This document shows positions 38,453-48,527 of a DNA stretch of 64,000 nucleotides, piece by piece. Every line of letters starts with the position of its first letter. The first letter of the stretch is position 1. This stretch comes from Phyllobacterium sp. YR531 (GTDB taxonomy: Bacteria > Pseudomonadota > Alphaproteobacteria > Rhizobiales > Rhizobiaceae), in assembly GCF_000282595.1 (NCBI RefSeq), contig NZ_AKIZ01000038.1, positions 1 to 64,000 on the forward strand, read 5' to 3'. The notes below the pieces were generated by a model, which did no database searches, was not told the DNA's origin, and saw nothing but the letters and a program-made list of their open reading frames with translations. The translations under genes were made by a program, and so were the position numbers.

Positions 38453-39964
38453 TTACTTGCCAACTTCCATTTTCAGCGTTTTGCCGGTCAGCTTTGCCAA
38501 TTGCTGCAAGCGTCCCTCGGTGACATCACCAATCAGATCGGCTTTGGACTTGTCCACGACAAGGCTGATGCCTTCAGGGGTCTTTTTCCACGACAGGTTG
38601 GGAACTACTCCAGACATCGATGCCGAAAACGGATAGGTAATCCGCATGATGGCGGCAAGCAGGCGCGAGAACTCCAAAAGGCGTGGGCTGGCAATGGCCG
38701 CAAGATCAGGGTCCGGCACGCTGTTGGCAACGCCTTCATGGCGGAAGAAATTGGCAAGAGCGATGTAGGCGCGGCCCGGATGATCAATGCCGATAAAATT
38801 GGCATTTGAGATCATGTTGAGCGCCTGACTGCCCCGATAATCCGGGTGGGCACGCCAGCTGATATCCGCAATCAGGCAGGCCGCACGGCGATAACGTTTT
38901 TCGTCATCGGTTTCGTCATAGCCGAGTGCAGCGAAAGCCTCGCCGCTCCAATCGGCAAGTTCACGCGCATAGGCGGGCGAACGGGCGCGCAAGGTCGCCA
39001 ATTCTTCCGAGGCCGAAATGAGCGGGTCACTCAATTGCTCGCCATCCGGGAGAAGCGAGTAGAGGAAACCTTCACGCACGCCGAGCGCAGAGAACACGAC
39101 CTTGGACGGCTTCATGATCCTGATGGTCTCAAGCAGCGCTATGGCGCCGTATGACAGGAGCGCACGGCGGTTTTTCGAGACATCCTCGATGCCACGCATG
39201 TTATCGACATCGCCGACCGCGACACGCTTGAGGAAACGCTGGGCTTCCTCAAAGGGGATTTCGTAATGATGCATAACATGCAGCGGATAATGCTCCGCGC
39301 TCATATGCAGTTTGGCAAGGTTTCGCCACGTTCCACCAACAGCGTAAAAGGCCCTGCCCTTGCCATTGGCAAGCAGCTTGGCGGTGCCGAGCGTTTTCTG
39401 GGCAATGTCCAGTGCCTCGGTCAGATCGCCCTCTGACATATCCTGCAGCCGCAACCCACCGAGCGGCAGCGTAATGCCATCACCGATCTTGCGGCCTTTG
39501 ACATCCACAAGTTCAAGACTGCCGCCGCCAAGATCGCCTGCAATGCCATCCGGATCATGGAAACCGGAAATGATACCCAGCGCTGAATAATAGGCCTCTT
39601 CGCGGCCCGACAGAACCTTGATGGGTTCCTTCAGGATGGCTTCGGCCTCTTTGATGAACTGCGAGCCGTTTTCTGCTTCACGCGCGGCGGCGGTGGCAAG
39701 CACATCAAGCGAAACTGCACCGGCCTGCTCTGCCAGGGCCCGGAACCGGCGCAAAGCGCGCAAGGCGCTCTGTACAGCTTTAGCGTTGAGTTTCTTGGTT
39801 TTTACCAGTCCCTTTCCGAGGCCGCACAATATCTTTTCGTTGAAAAGCACCGTGGGCGAACGGGTGACGCCTTCGTAAACCACCAGACGCACGGAGTTGG
39901 AGCCAATGTCGATGACAGCGGCTGGCCTGCGTCCCTGCACACGTCCCTGTGCTGCCGATATCAT
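38453..39964 (-). CDS. ppx: exopolyphosphatase (Ppx/GppA family)
   Basis: 503 residues. N-terminal actin-like ATPase fold: VIDIGSNSVRLVVYEG (phosphate loop, residues 17-32) and DLGGGSLELVDV (second loop, near 145); a C-terminal HD-like extension (residues 310-503). It removes phosphate from polyphosphate ends and may also hydrolyse pppGpp. It lies 59 bases downstream of ppk on the same strand, so synthesis and breakdown enzymes are co-transcribed. Confidence 0.94.
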   Translation of the reverse strand: MISAAQGRVQGRRPAAVIDIGSNSVRLVVYEGVTRSPTVLFNEKILCGLGKGLVKTKKLNAKAVQSALRALRRFRALAEQAGAVSLDVLATAAAREAENGSQFIKEAEAILKEPIKVLSGREEAYYSALGIISGFHDPDGIAGDLGGGSLELVDVKGRKIGDGITLPLGGLRLQDMSEGDLTEALDIAQKTLGTAKLLANGKGRAFYAVGGTWRNLAKLHMSAEHYPLHVMHHYEIPFEEAQRFLKRVAVGDVDNMRGIEDVSKNRRALLSYGAIALLETIRIMKPSKVVFSALGVREGFLYSLLPDGEQLSDPLISASEELATLRARSPAYARELADWSGEAFAALGYDETDDEKRYRRAACLIADISWRAHPDYRGSQALNMISNANFIGIDHPGRAYIALANFFRHEGVANSVPDPDLAAIASPRLLEFSRLLAAIMRITYPFSASMSGVVPNLSWKKTPEGISLVVDKSKADLIGDVTEGRLQQLAKLTGKTLKMEVGK

Positions 39965-40022
39965 ACAGTCTGGGTTCCTGGACCACTATATCGGCAGTAA
40001 CTCGGGAGAGTCGCAATCAAGT

Positions 40023-42215
40023 TCATTTTTCTTTCGCCGCTTTCCGCTTGCGATGGGCAATCAATCGAGGCGCCGAGGACTTCAACGACTTGCCACGGCC
40101 GGAAAGGCTGGGATTCGTCATGAAGTATTCCTGCGCATTAAAAGCATCCTCCCCATCGGCAGGAGCGATCCGCCGCGAGGTTCCATCTGCAAGTAGCTCA
40201 TAACTCTGCTGGTTGTCGAGAAGGTTCGCCAGCATAATCTGTGAAAGAACCTGTTGATGCACAGTTGGATTCGTTATTGGCACCAAAGTTTCCACCCGTC
40301 GGTCGAGATTGCGGGTCATCATATCGGCTGAGCCGAAATAAATCAGAGCATTTTCAGAGGGCATAGGCGTGCCGTTACCGAAGCAGAAAATGCGGCCATG
40401 TTCGAGGAAACGCCCGACGATGGACTTTGCCCTGATATTCTCGGAAAGCCCCGGCACCTGCGGACGCAGGCAGCAAATGCCGCGCACGACAAGATCAATC
40501 TCCACACCGGCGCGACTGGCTTCATAGAGCGCATCGATAATCTTTGCATCGACGAGCGCATTCATCTTCATCCAGATCGAAGCAGGACGACCAGCCTTGG
40601 CGTGAGCGATTTCTTCGGCGATGTGCTGGAGAATGCGTGGGCGCAGGGTAATCGGCGACACGGCAATCCGCATCTCGCCGGAAGGCGGCGTATAGCCGGT
40701 AATGTAGTTGAAGATTTGCGCCACATCGCGGCCGATTGCCGGTTCGCAGGTGAAAAAGGACAGATCAGTATAAATCTTGGCGGTGATCGGATGATAGTTG
40801 CCAGTCCCCAGATGCACATAGCTGCGCAGCTTGCTTTCCTCACGGCGCACGACAAGCGACATCTTCGCATGGGTTTTCAGTTCGATGAAACCGAATACCA
40901 CCTGCACACCGGCGCGCTCAAGATCGCGCGACCAGCGGATATTGGCTTCTTCGTCAAAGCGGGCTTTCAGCTCAATCAGGGCAGTCACGGATTTGCCGGC
41001 GTCGGCAGCATCGATGAGCGCACGAACGATAGGGCTGTCGTTTGAGGTGCGGTACAAAGTCTGCTTGATCGCGACCACGTCCGGATCGGCCGCGGCCTGA
41101 CGCAGGAACTGCACGACCACATCAAACGATTCGTAAGGGTGGTGAACGACAATATCCTTCTCGCGGATAGCGGCGAAGCAATCACCGCCATGCTCGCGCA
41201 CACGTTCCGGGAAACGCGGATTGTAGGGCACGAATTTCAAATCCGGACGCGGAATGCCCACGATTTCAGAAATCATGTTGAGCGCCAGCAGCCCGCCAAG
41301 CACGCTGATGCGGTTATCCGGTACGCCAAGCTCCGTGGCGACGAAGCTGCGCAGTGTTTCCGGCATTTCATCGTCAAACTCGATGCGGATCACCTGACCG
41401 CGACGGCGGCGCTTCAGGGCGCTTTCAAACAGACGGACCAAGTCTTCCGCCTCTTCTTCCACTTCAATATCACTGTCGCGGATGATGCGGAATGTACCGG
41501 CACCCTTTACCTCATAACCGGGAAACAGCCGCCCGGTGAAAAGGCTGATCGCATCTTCCAGCGAAAGAAACCGATAGCGGCCAGTATCATCAGGTATCTG
41601 GATGAAACGCTTGAGCGCCTGCGGCAGGCGCAGCAAAGCCGTCATCGGGCGATTGTCCGTACTGCGGTTAAGCAGCATGGCGATGGTGAAGCCGAGATTA
41701 GGGATAAACGGAAAAGGATGCGCCGGATCAATGGCAAGCGGCGTCAGCACCGGATAGATGGTTTCAAGGAAATGATCTTCCAGCCATTCCTGTTCAGCCT
41801 TCGTCAGGCGGTCAGGACGGACAATCTCGATATTCTCCTTGATCAGTTCCTCGCGCAAAGCACCAAGACGCAACTGCTGTGCCGCCTGAAGTTTGCCGAC
41901 TTCCTCAAGAACAAACTCCAACTGTTCCTGTGGTGTGCGTCCGTCATCGCTGCGGCTGGAGACATTTTCGCGCACCTGCCCGGCAAGACCGGCGATGCGG
42001 ACCATGAAGAACTCGTCCAGATTGGCGGCGGAAATCGACAGGAAGCGCAGGCGCTCCAGCAATGGCTGGTGCTTGTTCTGGGCTTCTTCGAGCACACGCC
42101 TGTTGAATTGCAGCCATGAGAACTCGCGATTGACAAAGCGATCAACGCTGGTGTGCATATCCGGCAGAGAGACGTTCTCGACGGGCTGCGGAATGGCGGG
42201 CGATTGGTCGTTCAT
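40023..42215 (-). CDS. ppk: polyphosphate kinase
   Basis: 730 residues from ATG 42215; the preceding TTG codon is not chosen. PPK1 domains are in order: N domain (residues 20-125, [18 protein letters not shown]), head, then two phospholipase D-like C domains. The autophosphorylated His lies in [11 protein letters not shown], and [11 protein letters not shown] closes the protein. It makes polyphosphate from ATP at the membrane. With ppx it forms an operon. Confidence 0.96.
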   Translation of the reverse strand: MNDQSPAIPQPVENVSLPDMHTSVDRFVNREFSWLQFNRRVLEEAQNKHQPLLERLRFLSISAANLDEFFMVRIAGLAGQVRENVSSRSDDGRTPQEQLEFVLEEVGKLQAAQQLRLGALREELIKENIEIVRPDRLTKAEQEWLEDHFLETIYPVLTPLAIDPAHPFPFIPNLGFTIAMLLNRSTDNRPMTALLRLPQALKRFIQIPDDTGRYRFLSLEDAISLFTGRLFPGYEVKGAGTFRIIRDSDIEVEEEAEDLVRLFESALKRRRRGQVIRIEFDDEMPETLRSFVATELGVPDNRISVLGGLLALNMISEIVGIPRPDLKFVPYNPRFPERVREHGGDCFAAIREKDIVVHHPYESFDVVVQFLRQAAADPDVVAIKQTLYRTSNDSPIVRALIDAADAGKSVTALIELKARFDEEANIRWSRDLERAGVQVVFGFIELKTHAKMSLVVRREESKLRSYVHLGTGNYHPITAKIYTDLSFFTCEPAIGRDVAQIFNYITGYTPPSGEMRIAVSPITLRPRILQHIAEEIAHAKAGRPASIWMKMNALVDAKIIDALYEASRAGVEIDLVVRGICCLRPQVPGLSENIRAKSIVGRFLEHGRIFCFGNGTPMPSENALIYFGSADMMTRNLDRRVETLVPITNPTVHQQVLSQIMLANLLDNQQSYELLADGTSRRIAPADGEDAFNAQEYFMTNPSLSGRGKSLKSSAPRLIAHRKRKAAKEK

Positions 42216-42395
42216 CAATATTCTCCAGCTAATAATTCATCCATCAAATACGGACTTATGCGCGCACCATAGAGAAGTCTTTTGACAGTTTGATAGCAAT
42301 CGTCTTGAAATCGTAATCAGGATGATACAAACCGAAGCGAAAGAGAAGTCAAATGCCGCAAACAGGCATTTGGTGTGACGATTCAGGAGCGAAAC

Positions 42396-42641
42396 ATGGC
42401 TGGCCACAGCATCCCTCATTTCCAGAACAGCGCAGGACATGCGAGCATCGCTATCGGTGTAAAGGAATTCATGTGCGTCGGTGCCAATCCGCCCTTCGAT
42501 CATCCGCACGTGTTTCTCGACCTTGGCGACGACAATGAAAAGGTCTGCCCATACTGCTCTACACTCTATCGCTATGATGCTTCGCTTCACGCCGACGAGA
42601 CAGTTCCCGCAGGTTGCACCTATGTGGACAGGGCCGCTTGA
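42396..42641 (+). CDS. zinc-finger (zf-CHCC) domain protein
   Basis: 81 residues from ATG 42396, after CAGGAGCG. The zinc site has the CHCC order: Cys in EFMCVG, His in DHPHVFLDLG, and Cys pair in CPYCSTLY. This fold is that of the NDUFS6 relatives, accessory subunits of respiratory complex I, so a role there is plausible. The stop codon overlaps a TTG start of the next gene (TTGA), suggesting coupled translation. Confidence 0.85.
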   Translation: MAGHSIPHFQNSAGHASIAIGVKEFMCVGANPPFDHPHVFLDLGDDNEKVCPYCSTLYRYDASLHADETVPAGCTYVDRAA

Positions 42642-43936
42642 ACGCATCACTGATCGATCTGAAGACCGAACGAAACAGGCGCGATCCAAATCCTGACCAG
42701 ATTATTATCGCTGGCGCCGGTATTGCTGGACTTACACTTGCGCTGGCACTGAACGCCAAGGGTTTTCCAGTCCAGATATTCGAGAAAAGCGCAACATTGG
42801 CGGAAGCTGGCGCGGGAGTGCAACTTTCTCCTAATGCAACACGGATACTTCAACGTATTGGTGTACTCGAAAAATTGACGCCTTCCGCCGTAGAACCACA
42901 GGCCATTTGTCTTGCCGATGGTTCAAGCGGCGAGACCCTGCTTTCGCTCGGCGTTGGTGATGTAGCTCGTGAACGATGGAGCTCGCCCTATATCGTATGC
43001 CATCGTGCTGATCTGCAAAACGCCTTGCTGGAGCAGGCGCGCAGCCAACCTAACATTGCGATCCAACTGCAATCGGCCGTGACACAATATAAATCCGATA
43101 TGGACGGCATTCTGGTTCGGGTACAATATCACGATCGCATCGAAGAGCAGCGTGGCGCCCTGCTGGTTGGAGCTGACGGTGTGTGGTCGAATATGCGCAA
43201 TGCGATGTCCGACGTGGAGCGCGCCCGATATACATCGACGATTGCCTGGCGCTCGACAATTGCGGCTGATCAATTGCCGGAGAGTTTTAGCAGTTTGCTG
43301 CCGCAAGGCACCAATGTCGTTGCTTGGACCGGCGCGAATGCACATCTGATTGCCTATCCGATCCGGTCAGGAAAAATGTTCAATTTCGTTGCCGTTGCTC
43401 CGGATCGCCAGGGCGGGCGGCGCTGGGACGCTGGCGCAGTTCCGGAAACGCCCAGCCAGAATTTCATTCGCGAGTTCAATCACTGGCACCCCGGCATTCG
43501 CGATATCATGCGTGCGGCACGCCCGTGGACGCCTTGGCCACTGTTTGAAATGCGAAAATGCAGATACCGGCTGGAAGATCGGCTCGTACTGATCGGAGAT
43601 GCCGCCCACGCAATGACGCCTTATGCTGCGCAAGGTGCGGCAATGGCTATCGAGGACGCTTGGGAGCTGGCGGCAAGCCTAAGCGGGGACGCTAGCGAGT
43701 GGCCCGCAGCGCTGAACAATTTTGGCAAGCAGCGCGGCAAACGCATCAAGGCTGTTGTCCGGCGCGGTGCGCTCAACCACCTCGCCTATCGCGCACGGGG
43801 TCCTGTAGCCATGGCGCGTAACATGATCATGCGCAAACGCCCTGCCGAAAAGTTTATCGCAGGGTTGGACTGGCTTTATGGGTATGATGCCGAAGAGAGC
43901 CAAATGCAAAAACCCCCGCCAAAGCGAGGGTCCTGA
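42638..43936 (+). CDS. FAD-dependent monooxygenase (UbiH/salicylate hydroxylase type)
   Basis: 432 residues from TTG 42638, one of several possible non-ATG starts. N-terminal Rossmann motif IIIAGAGIAGLTLALAL (residues 21-37), the FAD-contacting GADGVW (near residue 175), and C-terminal LIGDAAHAMTPYAAQGAAMAIED are all present. Members hydroxylate aromatic rings using NAD(P)H and O2. The substrate is unknown; hydroxybenzoate, salicylate or ubiquinone precursors are options. It shares four bases with the zinc-finger gene. Confidence 0.88.
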   Translation: MNASLIDLKTERNRRDPNPDQIIIAGAGIAGLTLALALNAKGFPVQIFEKSATLAEAGAGVQLSPNATRILQRIGVLEKLTPSAVEPQAICLADGSSGETLLSLGVGDVARERWSSPYIVCHRADLQNALLEQARSQPNIAIQLQSAVTQYKSDMDGILVRVQYHDRIEEQRGALLVGADGVWSNMRNAMSDVERARYTSTIAWRSTIAADQLPESFSSLLPQGTNVVAWTGANAHLIAYPIRSGKMFNFVAVAPDRQGGRRWDAGAVPETPSQNFIREFNHWHPGIRDIMRAARPWTPWPLFEMRKCRYRLEDRLVLIGDAAHAMTPYAAQGAAMAIEDAWELAASLSGDASEWPAALNNFGKQRGKRIKAVVRRGALNHLAYRARGPVAMARNMIMRKRPAEKFIAGLDWLYGYDAEESQMQKPPPKRGS

Positions 43937-43937
43937 G

Positions 43938-43981
43938 CGCCCAAAAGGGCTTGCTATGCGTTCGCCCAAAAAGGCTTGCTA
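43938..43981 (+). repeat. tandem 19-base repeat after the monooxygenase gene
   Basis: Two copies of CGCCCAAAAGGGCTTGCTA (43938-43956 and 43963-43981) differ at one position and are spaced 25 bases apart. The core GCCCAAAAGGGC is palindromic. A GC-rich hairpin (CCCTCG region) precedes them in the gene end. They may contribute to termination; function unproven. Confidence 0.6.
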
Positions 43982-44012
43982 AAGTCATACATGATATCGA
44001 AATAAGTGGCAG

Positions 44013-44186
44013 TTACTCCGCTGGAGTAGCCCGACGCTTCAACTCATGAGCAATATTTGCGAGAAGAATATCTGTATCTTTCTGGCTTTGTTTAACTTCA
44101 TGGTTTCCAAGCAGCAATGCACCAACTGTCACAAATAGAGGCATCATAATCCATGTTAGAACCCAATAAATCTCATAGGCGAACAT
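44013..44186 (-). CDS. small membrane protein of 57 residues
   Basis: Chosen from ATG 44186, which has AAAGAGG eight bases upstream; the longer frame to 44264 lacks this. One membrane helix (residues 8-30, LTWIMMPLFVTVGALLLG) precedes a charged C-terminal helix (KQSQKDTDILLANIAHELKRR). The start overlaps the end of the upstream small membrane gene by 14 bases, so the two are translated together. No known family. Confidence 0.6.
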   Translation of the reverse strand: MFAYEIYWVLTWIMMPLFVTVGALLLGNHEVKQSQKDTDILLANIAHELKRRATPAE

Positions 44187-44484
44187 TAAGATAACCTCTT
44201 TTAAGAACCAGTCTGCCGCCGATATGCAGCCCAAAAGATAACACGATGCACAATACCACGGCAATAAACTTCATAAGCAACCATAAGTTGTTGTCATGTT
44301 GCAAAATATCCGGGCTGGTCATAACAGCCACTAGAGGTCCAAGGAAGCCAACCACGATTAGCGCTGTCGATAATCGATCAAGTGCCGCAGCCACATATTT
44401 ACGTAACTCGTTGTTCCACATTTGCCGGGTTATTGCGATTTCTCTCAATTGTTCGCTTGTTTTTTCTGTAAAATCTTCCGTCAT
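44173..44484 (-). CDS. small membrane protein of 103 residues
   Basis: Two membrane helices (residues 40-60, LIVVGFLGPLVAVM, and 70-92, FIAVVLCIVLSFGLHIG), with a polar N-terminal helix (TEDFTEKTSEQLREIAITRQ). No signal peptide and no catalytic residues. It begins at ATG 44484 after GGAA. With the 57-residue gene it may form a two-component membrane complex. Its function is not recognised. Confidence 0.6.
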   Translation of the reverse strand: MTEDFTEKTSEQLREIAITRQMWNNELRKYVAAALDRLSTALIVVGFLGPLVAVMTSPDILQHDNNLWLLMKFIAVVLCIVLSFGLHIGGRLVLKRGYLNVRL

Positions 44485-44564
44485 AATAATTCCAACTGAA
44501 AATAGCTTTATAAAAAATAGACGCTTAATAGCATTGCTGAGAAAATCGGAGAAATAAAGAATTT

Positions 44565-45254
44565 TTAGAAAGTATTATACCGCTTCAGCGACCAGACAAG
44601 ACTTTGCGGCATGGGGTTCCAAAAGCCTGTACGCAAATCACCTGAACGCAGAATTGCACTAGTCCAAGTGTTGCATCCTACAATTGCGCTGAACCTCCCA
44701 TTGGCTTCAAAGAAGCGGTCGTTCAAACCATATTGGGCACCGGCAATCATCAGTGCGTTGCCACTTGCATCGACCTGAAAGCTGCTGACAACGTTCTGCA
44801 ACATAGCGTCGAAAGCATCGGCAGAAACGGACAATCGTTCAATGTGAGGTTGAGCGGTATCGAAGTCGCCTGCCGGTTCCACATGCATCACCGAATTATC
44901 AACAGTAATGCCGCGCATGAGCGGCATGAATTTCAACTGCGCCCAAGTTGGTGTTTCGAGATAAAAACTACGCCCTCCCCAACCGACAATAATCCATTTG
45001 ATGCGCGGATCAGTGAGCTGGAAATTATCATTTGCCAGAAATGAAAGACGCTGCAAAACATCCGGATCAGCTGGGAAAGCCAAATCCGTGTGGATAGGAT
45101 TGGACAGGAGCAGAACCTGCCGCGATTGCGATTCGGCTGGCTTTTGTTCGACTGGCCAGAATGGCCGCGGAACTACAGCGCCAACGATAAATATGATTGC
45201 AGCGGCCACCAGGACCGCTGCAAAAGATTTCAGGATGATGCGCAGATATCTCAA
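44565..45254 (-). CDS. TIGR02117/DUF2459 family protein
   Basis: 229 residues. One N-terminal membrane helix (residues 8-28), then a periplasmic domain with [28 protein letters not shown] and the closing [25 protein letters not shown], all marks of DUF2459. These proteins are of unknown function, and some lie near polyhydroxybutyrate or phosphate genes. It starts at TTG 45254, overlapping the aapP stop (TTGA), so it rides on the transporter operon. Confidence 0.85.
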   Translation of the reverse strand: MRYLRIILKSFAAVLVAAAIIFIVGAVVPRPFWPVEQKPAESQSRQVLLLSNPIHTDLAFPADPDVLQRLSFLANDNFQLTDPRIKWIIVGWGGRSFYLETPTWAQLKFMPLMRGITVDNSVMHVEPAGDFDTAQPHIERLSVSADAFDAMLQNVVSSFQVDASGNALMIAGAQYGLNDRFFEANGRFSAIVGCNTWTSAILRSGDLRTGFWNPMPQSLVWSLKRYNTF

Positions 45255-46054
45255 TGAAGAATCTGGCTGAGGAACAGCTTTGTGCGCTCATGCTGAGGAT
45301 TATCGAAGAACTCGGCAGGCGCGTTCTGTTCAACGATCTGGCCCTGATCCATGAAGATAACCCGGTTTGCTACCTGACGGGCAAAGCCCATTTCGTGGGT
45401 AACGCAAACCATGGTCATGCCTTCTTCAGCCAGCTGCACCATGGTATCGAGCACTTCCTTGATCATTTCCGGATCAAGCGCCGAAGTCGGCTCATCAAAC
45501 AGCATGATGCGTGGGTTCATGCAGAGTGAACGGGCAATCGCCACGCGCTGCTGCTGACCGCCGGAAAGCTGGCCCGGATATTTATTGGCCTGCTCCGGAA
45601 TCTTGACGCGCTCGAGGAAGTGCATTGCAACTTCATCCGCCTTCTTCTTCGGCATCTTGCGTACCCAGATCGGGGCAAGCGTGCAGTTTTCAAGAATGGT
45701 CAGATGCGGGAAGAGATTGAAGTGCTGGAACACCATGCCGACTTCGCGACGCACTTCATCGATCTTCTTCAGATCGTTGGTCAGCTCAATGCCATCGACA
45801 AGAATCTTGCCACTCTGATGCTCTTCAAGACGGTTGATGCAGCGGATCATGGTGGATTTGCCTGAACCGGAAGGACCAGCAATGACGATGCGCTCGCCGC
45901 GCATCACCTTGAGGTTGATGTCCTTGAGGACGTGGAAGTCCCCGTACCACTTGTTCATGTTTATGATCTCGACAGCAACATCCGTCTTCGAAACGTGCAG
46001 GAGCGAGCGGTCGACGTGGATTTCTTCCGGGTTGATAATGTTTTCAGTAGTCAT
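45251..46054 (-). CDS. aapP: general L-amino acid ABC transporter, ATP-binding subunit
   Basis: 267 residues. Walker [10 protein letters not shown] (residues 59-67), Q-loop [10 protein letters not shown], signature [15 protein letters not shown], Walker [16 protein letters not shown], and switch His in CVTHEMGFA. This is the polar amino acid (HisP/GlnQ/AapP) group. It hydrolyses ATP to drive AapQM. The start follows AGGAG and lies 12 bases after aapM. A TIGR02117 gene is coupled to its end. Confidence 0.96.
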   Translation of the reverse strand: MTTENIINPEEIHVDRSLLHVSKTDVAVEIINMNKWYGDFHVLKDINLKVMRGERIVIAGPSGSGKSTMIRCINRLEEHQSGKILVDGIELTNDLKKIDEVRREVGMVFQHFNLFPHLTILENCTLAPIWVRKMPKKKADEVAMHFLERVKIPEQANKYPGQLSGGQQQRVAIARSLCMNPRIMLFDEPTSALDPEMIKEVLDTMVQLAEEGMTMVCVTHEMGFARQVANRVIFMDQGQIVEQNAPAEFFDNPQHERTKLFLSQILH

Positions 46055-46066
46055 ATGCGTATGCTC

Positions 46067-47224
46067 CTAACGTTTGTGGCCAGTGTCGAGACGATTTTCC
46101 ATGAAAATGGAATAGCGCGACATGCCGAAGCAGAAAATCCAGAAGACGAAGCCGGCAAAGACCAGCCCAGAAATTGGGGTTTGTGGAGATGCCCAATTGG
46201 GATCGTTGAAGTGCTGACGCACTGTTCCGAGCAAATCGAACATGCTGATTATGGAGACAAGTGATGTGTCCTTGAACAGGCCGATAAAGGTGTTGACGAT
46301 GCCGGGAATGACCAGCTTCAACGCCTGCGGGAGTATAATCAGCCCAGTCTTCTGCCAATAGCCCAATCCGAGCGAATCCGCTCCTTCATATTGACCTTTT
46401 GGAATGGCTTGAAGACCACCGCGCACAACCTCTGCCATATAGGCCGAGGCGAACAGGGCAACACCAATAAGCGCCCGGAGGAACTTGTCGAATGAAACGC
46501 CCGGCGGCAGGAACAGCGGCAGCATGTAACTGGCCATGAACAGAACCGTCACCAGCGGGATACCACGCACCATTTCGATGAAAATGACGCAGAGCATCTT
46601 GATGACCGGCATTTTCGAACGTCGTCCAAGTGCCAGTGCAATACCCAGCGGCAGTGAAACGGAGATGCCGACAAAGGAAATGACCAGTGTGACCAAGAGT
46701 CCGCCCCAACGGGAGGTTTCAACGTATGGCAGGCCGAACCAGCCGCCGACCAGAAGAAAGAAGGCAATGATCGGGAATACGAAGAAAAATACCACAGCGT
46801 TCGGCACCTTGTAGGGCACCTTGGGCATGAGAAGGGGTATCAGAAGGGCAACGAACATGATGCCCACAAGATTGACCCGCCAGCGCTGATCGAGCGGATA
46901 TGGCCCATACATGAACTGGCCGAACTTGGCGTTTACAAACGCCCAGCAAGCGCCGGACCAGTTTTCAGGCTGAATGCCGCCCTGTGCCGCAGTAGCACAG
47001 ACCGAACGATCCGGACCAACCCATGATGCATCGACAAAGAGCCAGTTCAATAGAGGTGGCAGGAACCATGCCAGCGCCAGAAGGGCCAGAATGGTCAGCA
47101 CGGCATCAACAGGTGTCGCGATCAGGTTAAGCCTGACCCACCTTATAATTCCGCGCTCTCCCCGAGGTGGGGTCTGGCCCTGCAGCATTTCCTGACGAAC
47201 GAAACTGATATTGGTGTCTGTCAT
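46067..47224 (-). CDS. aapM: general L-amino acid ABC transporter, permease AapM
   Basis: 385 residues from ATG 47224; the frame goes on to 47263 inside aapQ. Eight or so membrane helices, with the HisM-type inner domain containing the EAA loop [23 protein letters not shown], split here at the Gly. A periplasmic loop with two Cys ([19 protein letters not shown]) is usual in AapM. It forms the channel with AapQ. Its ribosome site lies within the last codons of aapQ, two bases apart. Confidence 0.95.
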   Translation of the reverse strand: MTDTNISFVRQEMLQGQTPPRGERGIIRWVRLNLIATPVDAVLTILALLALAWFLPPLLNWLFVDASWVGPDRSVCATAAQGGIQPENWSGACWAFVNAKFGQFMYGPYPLDQRWRVNLVGIMFVALLIPLLMPKVPYKVPNAVVFFFVFPIIAFFLLVGGWFGLPYVETSRWGGLLVTLVISFVGISVSLPLGIALALGRRSKMPVIKMLCVIFIEMVRGIPLVTVLFMASYMLPLFLPPGVSFDKFLRALIGVALFASAYMAEVVRGGLQAIPKGQYEGADSLGLGYWQKTGLIILPQALKLVIPGIVNTFIGLFKDTSLVSIISMFDLLGTVRQHFNDPNWASPQTPISGLVFAGFVFWIFCFGMSRYSIFMENRLDTGHKR

Positions 47225-47226
47225 GA

Positions 47227-48420
47227 TCAGCGCTCCACCAGTGCCATTTTGGCGTTGTACCAATTCATGAACAGCGAAGTCAGAACACTGAGACTGAGGT
47301 AAACGATCATGAAGATGACGACCACTTCAAGCGAACGGCCGGTCTGATTAAGGATCGTGCCGCCGACTGCGAAAAGGTCCGGATAACCGGCAGCAATCGC
47401 AAGCGATGAATTCTTGGTCAGGTTCAGATACTGGCTGGCCAGCGGAGGTGTGATAATACGCATTGCCTGGGGCACCACGACGAGGCGTGTTGTCGTACCG
47501 GGGCGCAGACCTAGTGCATGCGCAGCTTCCGTTTGACCCTTGCCGACGCCGCGAATACCGGCACGCACAATCTCTGCGATAAATGATGCCGTGTAGAATG
47601 ACAGCGCCAGATAGAGCGAAATGAACTCCGGACCAACCTGTGAGCCGCCCTTGAGATTAAATGCTCCAAGAATTGGATAATCCAGCGTCAACGGGAAACC
47701 CTTGATGGCAAGTGCCAGAATGGGCAGGCCGATAATCAAGGCAATCGCCGTCAGATTCGCCGGAAAGGGCTGCCCTGTTGCCATCTGCCGCTTGTGTGCC
47801 CAGCGCTTTACGAAAAACGCGGCCACAATGCCAATGATGAAAGCTACGCCGGCAAGCCATGCGCCCTCGCCCAGAATAAGCGATGGAACATAGAAACCGC
47901 GATTGTTCAGATAGGTTCCAAATGGCAGGGCAACGCTCTGTCGTGCCTGTGGCAATACGGCAAGAACACCGGAATACCAGAAGAAAATGACCAGCAGCGG
48001 CGGAACATTGCGAAAAATTTCCACATAGACCGTGCAGATCTTGCGGATAAGCCAGTTATGCGACAACCGGCCAATGCCGACAATAAAGCCGAGTATGGTT
48101 GCGGTGATGATACCTGCAACAGCCACTGTCAGCGTATTCAGGATACCGACCAGAAGCGCCTTGGCGAAAGTCGAATCGCTCGAATATGTCAGATACGGGC
48201 TGCTGCTGATGTCGAAACCAGCGCGGCCATCGAGAAACCCAAAACCCGTAGCGAGACGCGCACGCTGCAGATTTTCAATAGTGTTGTTGACGATCCAATA
48301 TCCCAACAGCGCTATGACGAGCACAGCCAGAATCTGAAAAAGATAACCACGGAATTTGGGATCGTTTAAGAGCGAAGCTTTGCCGCTATCTGTGCCAGGC
48401 GAAATATCCTGCGATGCCAT
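47227..48420 (-). CDS. aapQ: general L-amino acid ABC transporter, permease AapQ
   Basis: 397 residues, with an N-terminal helix (residues 28-48) and a HisM-type domain ending in [20 protein letters not shown], the EAA contact loop to AapP. It lies 107 bases downstream of the closest aapJ copy, separated by an intercistronic hairpin. With AapM it forms the membrane channel that takes up glutamate, aspartate, histidine and branched-chain amino acids in Rhizobium; the range here is inferred. Confidence 0.95.
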   Translation of the reverse strand: MASQDISPGTDSGKASLLNDPKFRGYLFQILAVLVIALLGYWIVNNTIENLQRARLATGFGFLDGRAGFDISSSPYLTYSSDSTFAKALLVGILNTLTVAVAGIITATILGFIVGIGRLSHNWLIRKICTVYVEIFRNVPPLLVIFFWYSGVLAVLPQARQSVALPFGTYLNNRGFYVPSLILGEGAWLAGVAFIIGIVAAFFVKRWAHKRQMATGQPFPANLTAIALIIGLPILALAIKGFPLTLDYPILGAFNLKGGSQVGPEFISLYLALSFYTASFIAEIVRAGIRGVGKGQTEAAHALGLRPGTTTRLVVVPQAMRIITPPLASQYLNLTKNSSLAIAAGYPDLFAVGGTILNQTGRSLEVVVIFMIVYLSLSVLTSLFMNWYNAKMALVER

Positions 48421-48477
48421 TGGCCCCTCATTTCTGCTAAGTTCTTGTTCTTATTATTTTTATTATTATAGGAAATT

Positions 48478-48501
48478 GAGAGGAGGCCGGAGCCCCCTCT
48501 C
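48478..48501 (-). promoter_or_regulatory. intercistronic hairpin between aapJ and aapQ
   Basis: GAGAGGGGGC pairs with GCCTCCTCTC (ten pairs, one G-T) around loop TCCG. The following bases are AT-rich but lack a good T-run. Such hairpins protect the 3' end of binding-protein mRNA and give more AapJ than permease. Confidence 0.6.
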
Positions 48502-48527
48502 CCGGTTCTATCGATTATAGTATGCGA

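Noticed and set aside
41139-42119. 326-residue frame on the plus strand within ppk
   Set aside because: It overlaps the full ppk gene, whose motifs are clear.
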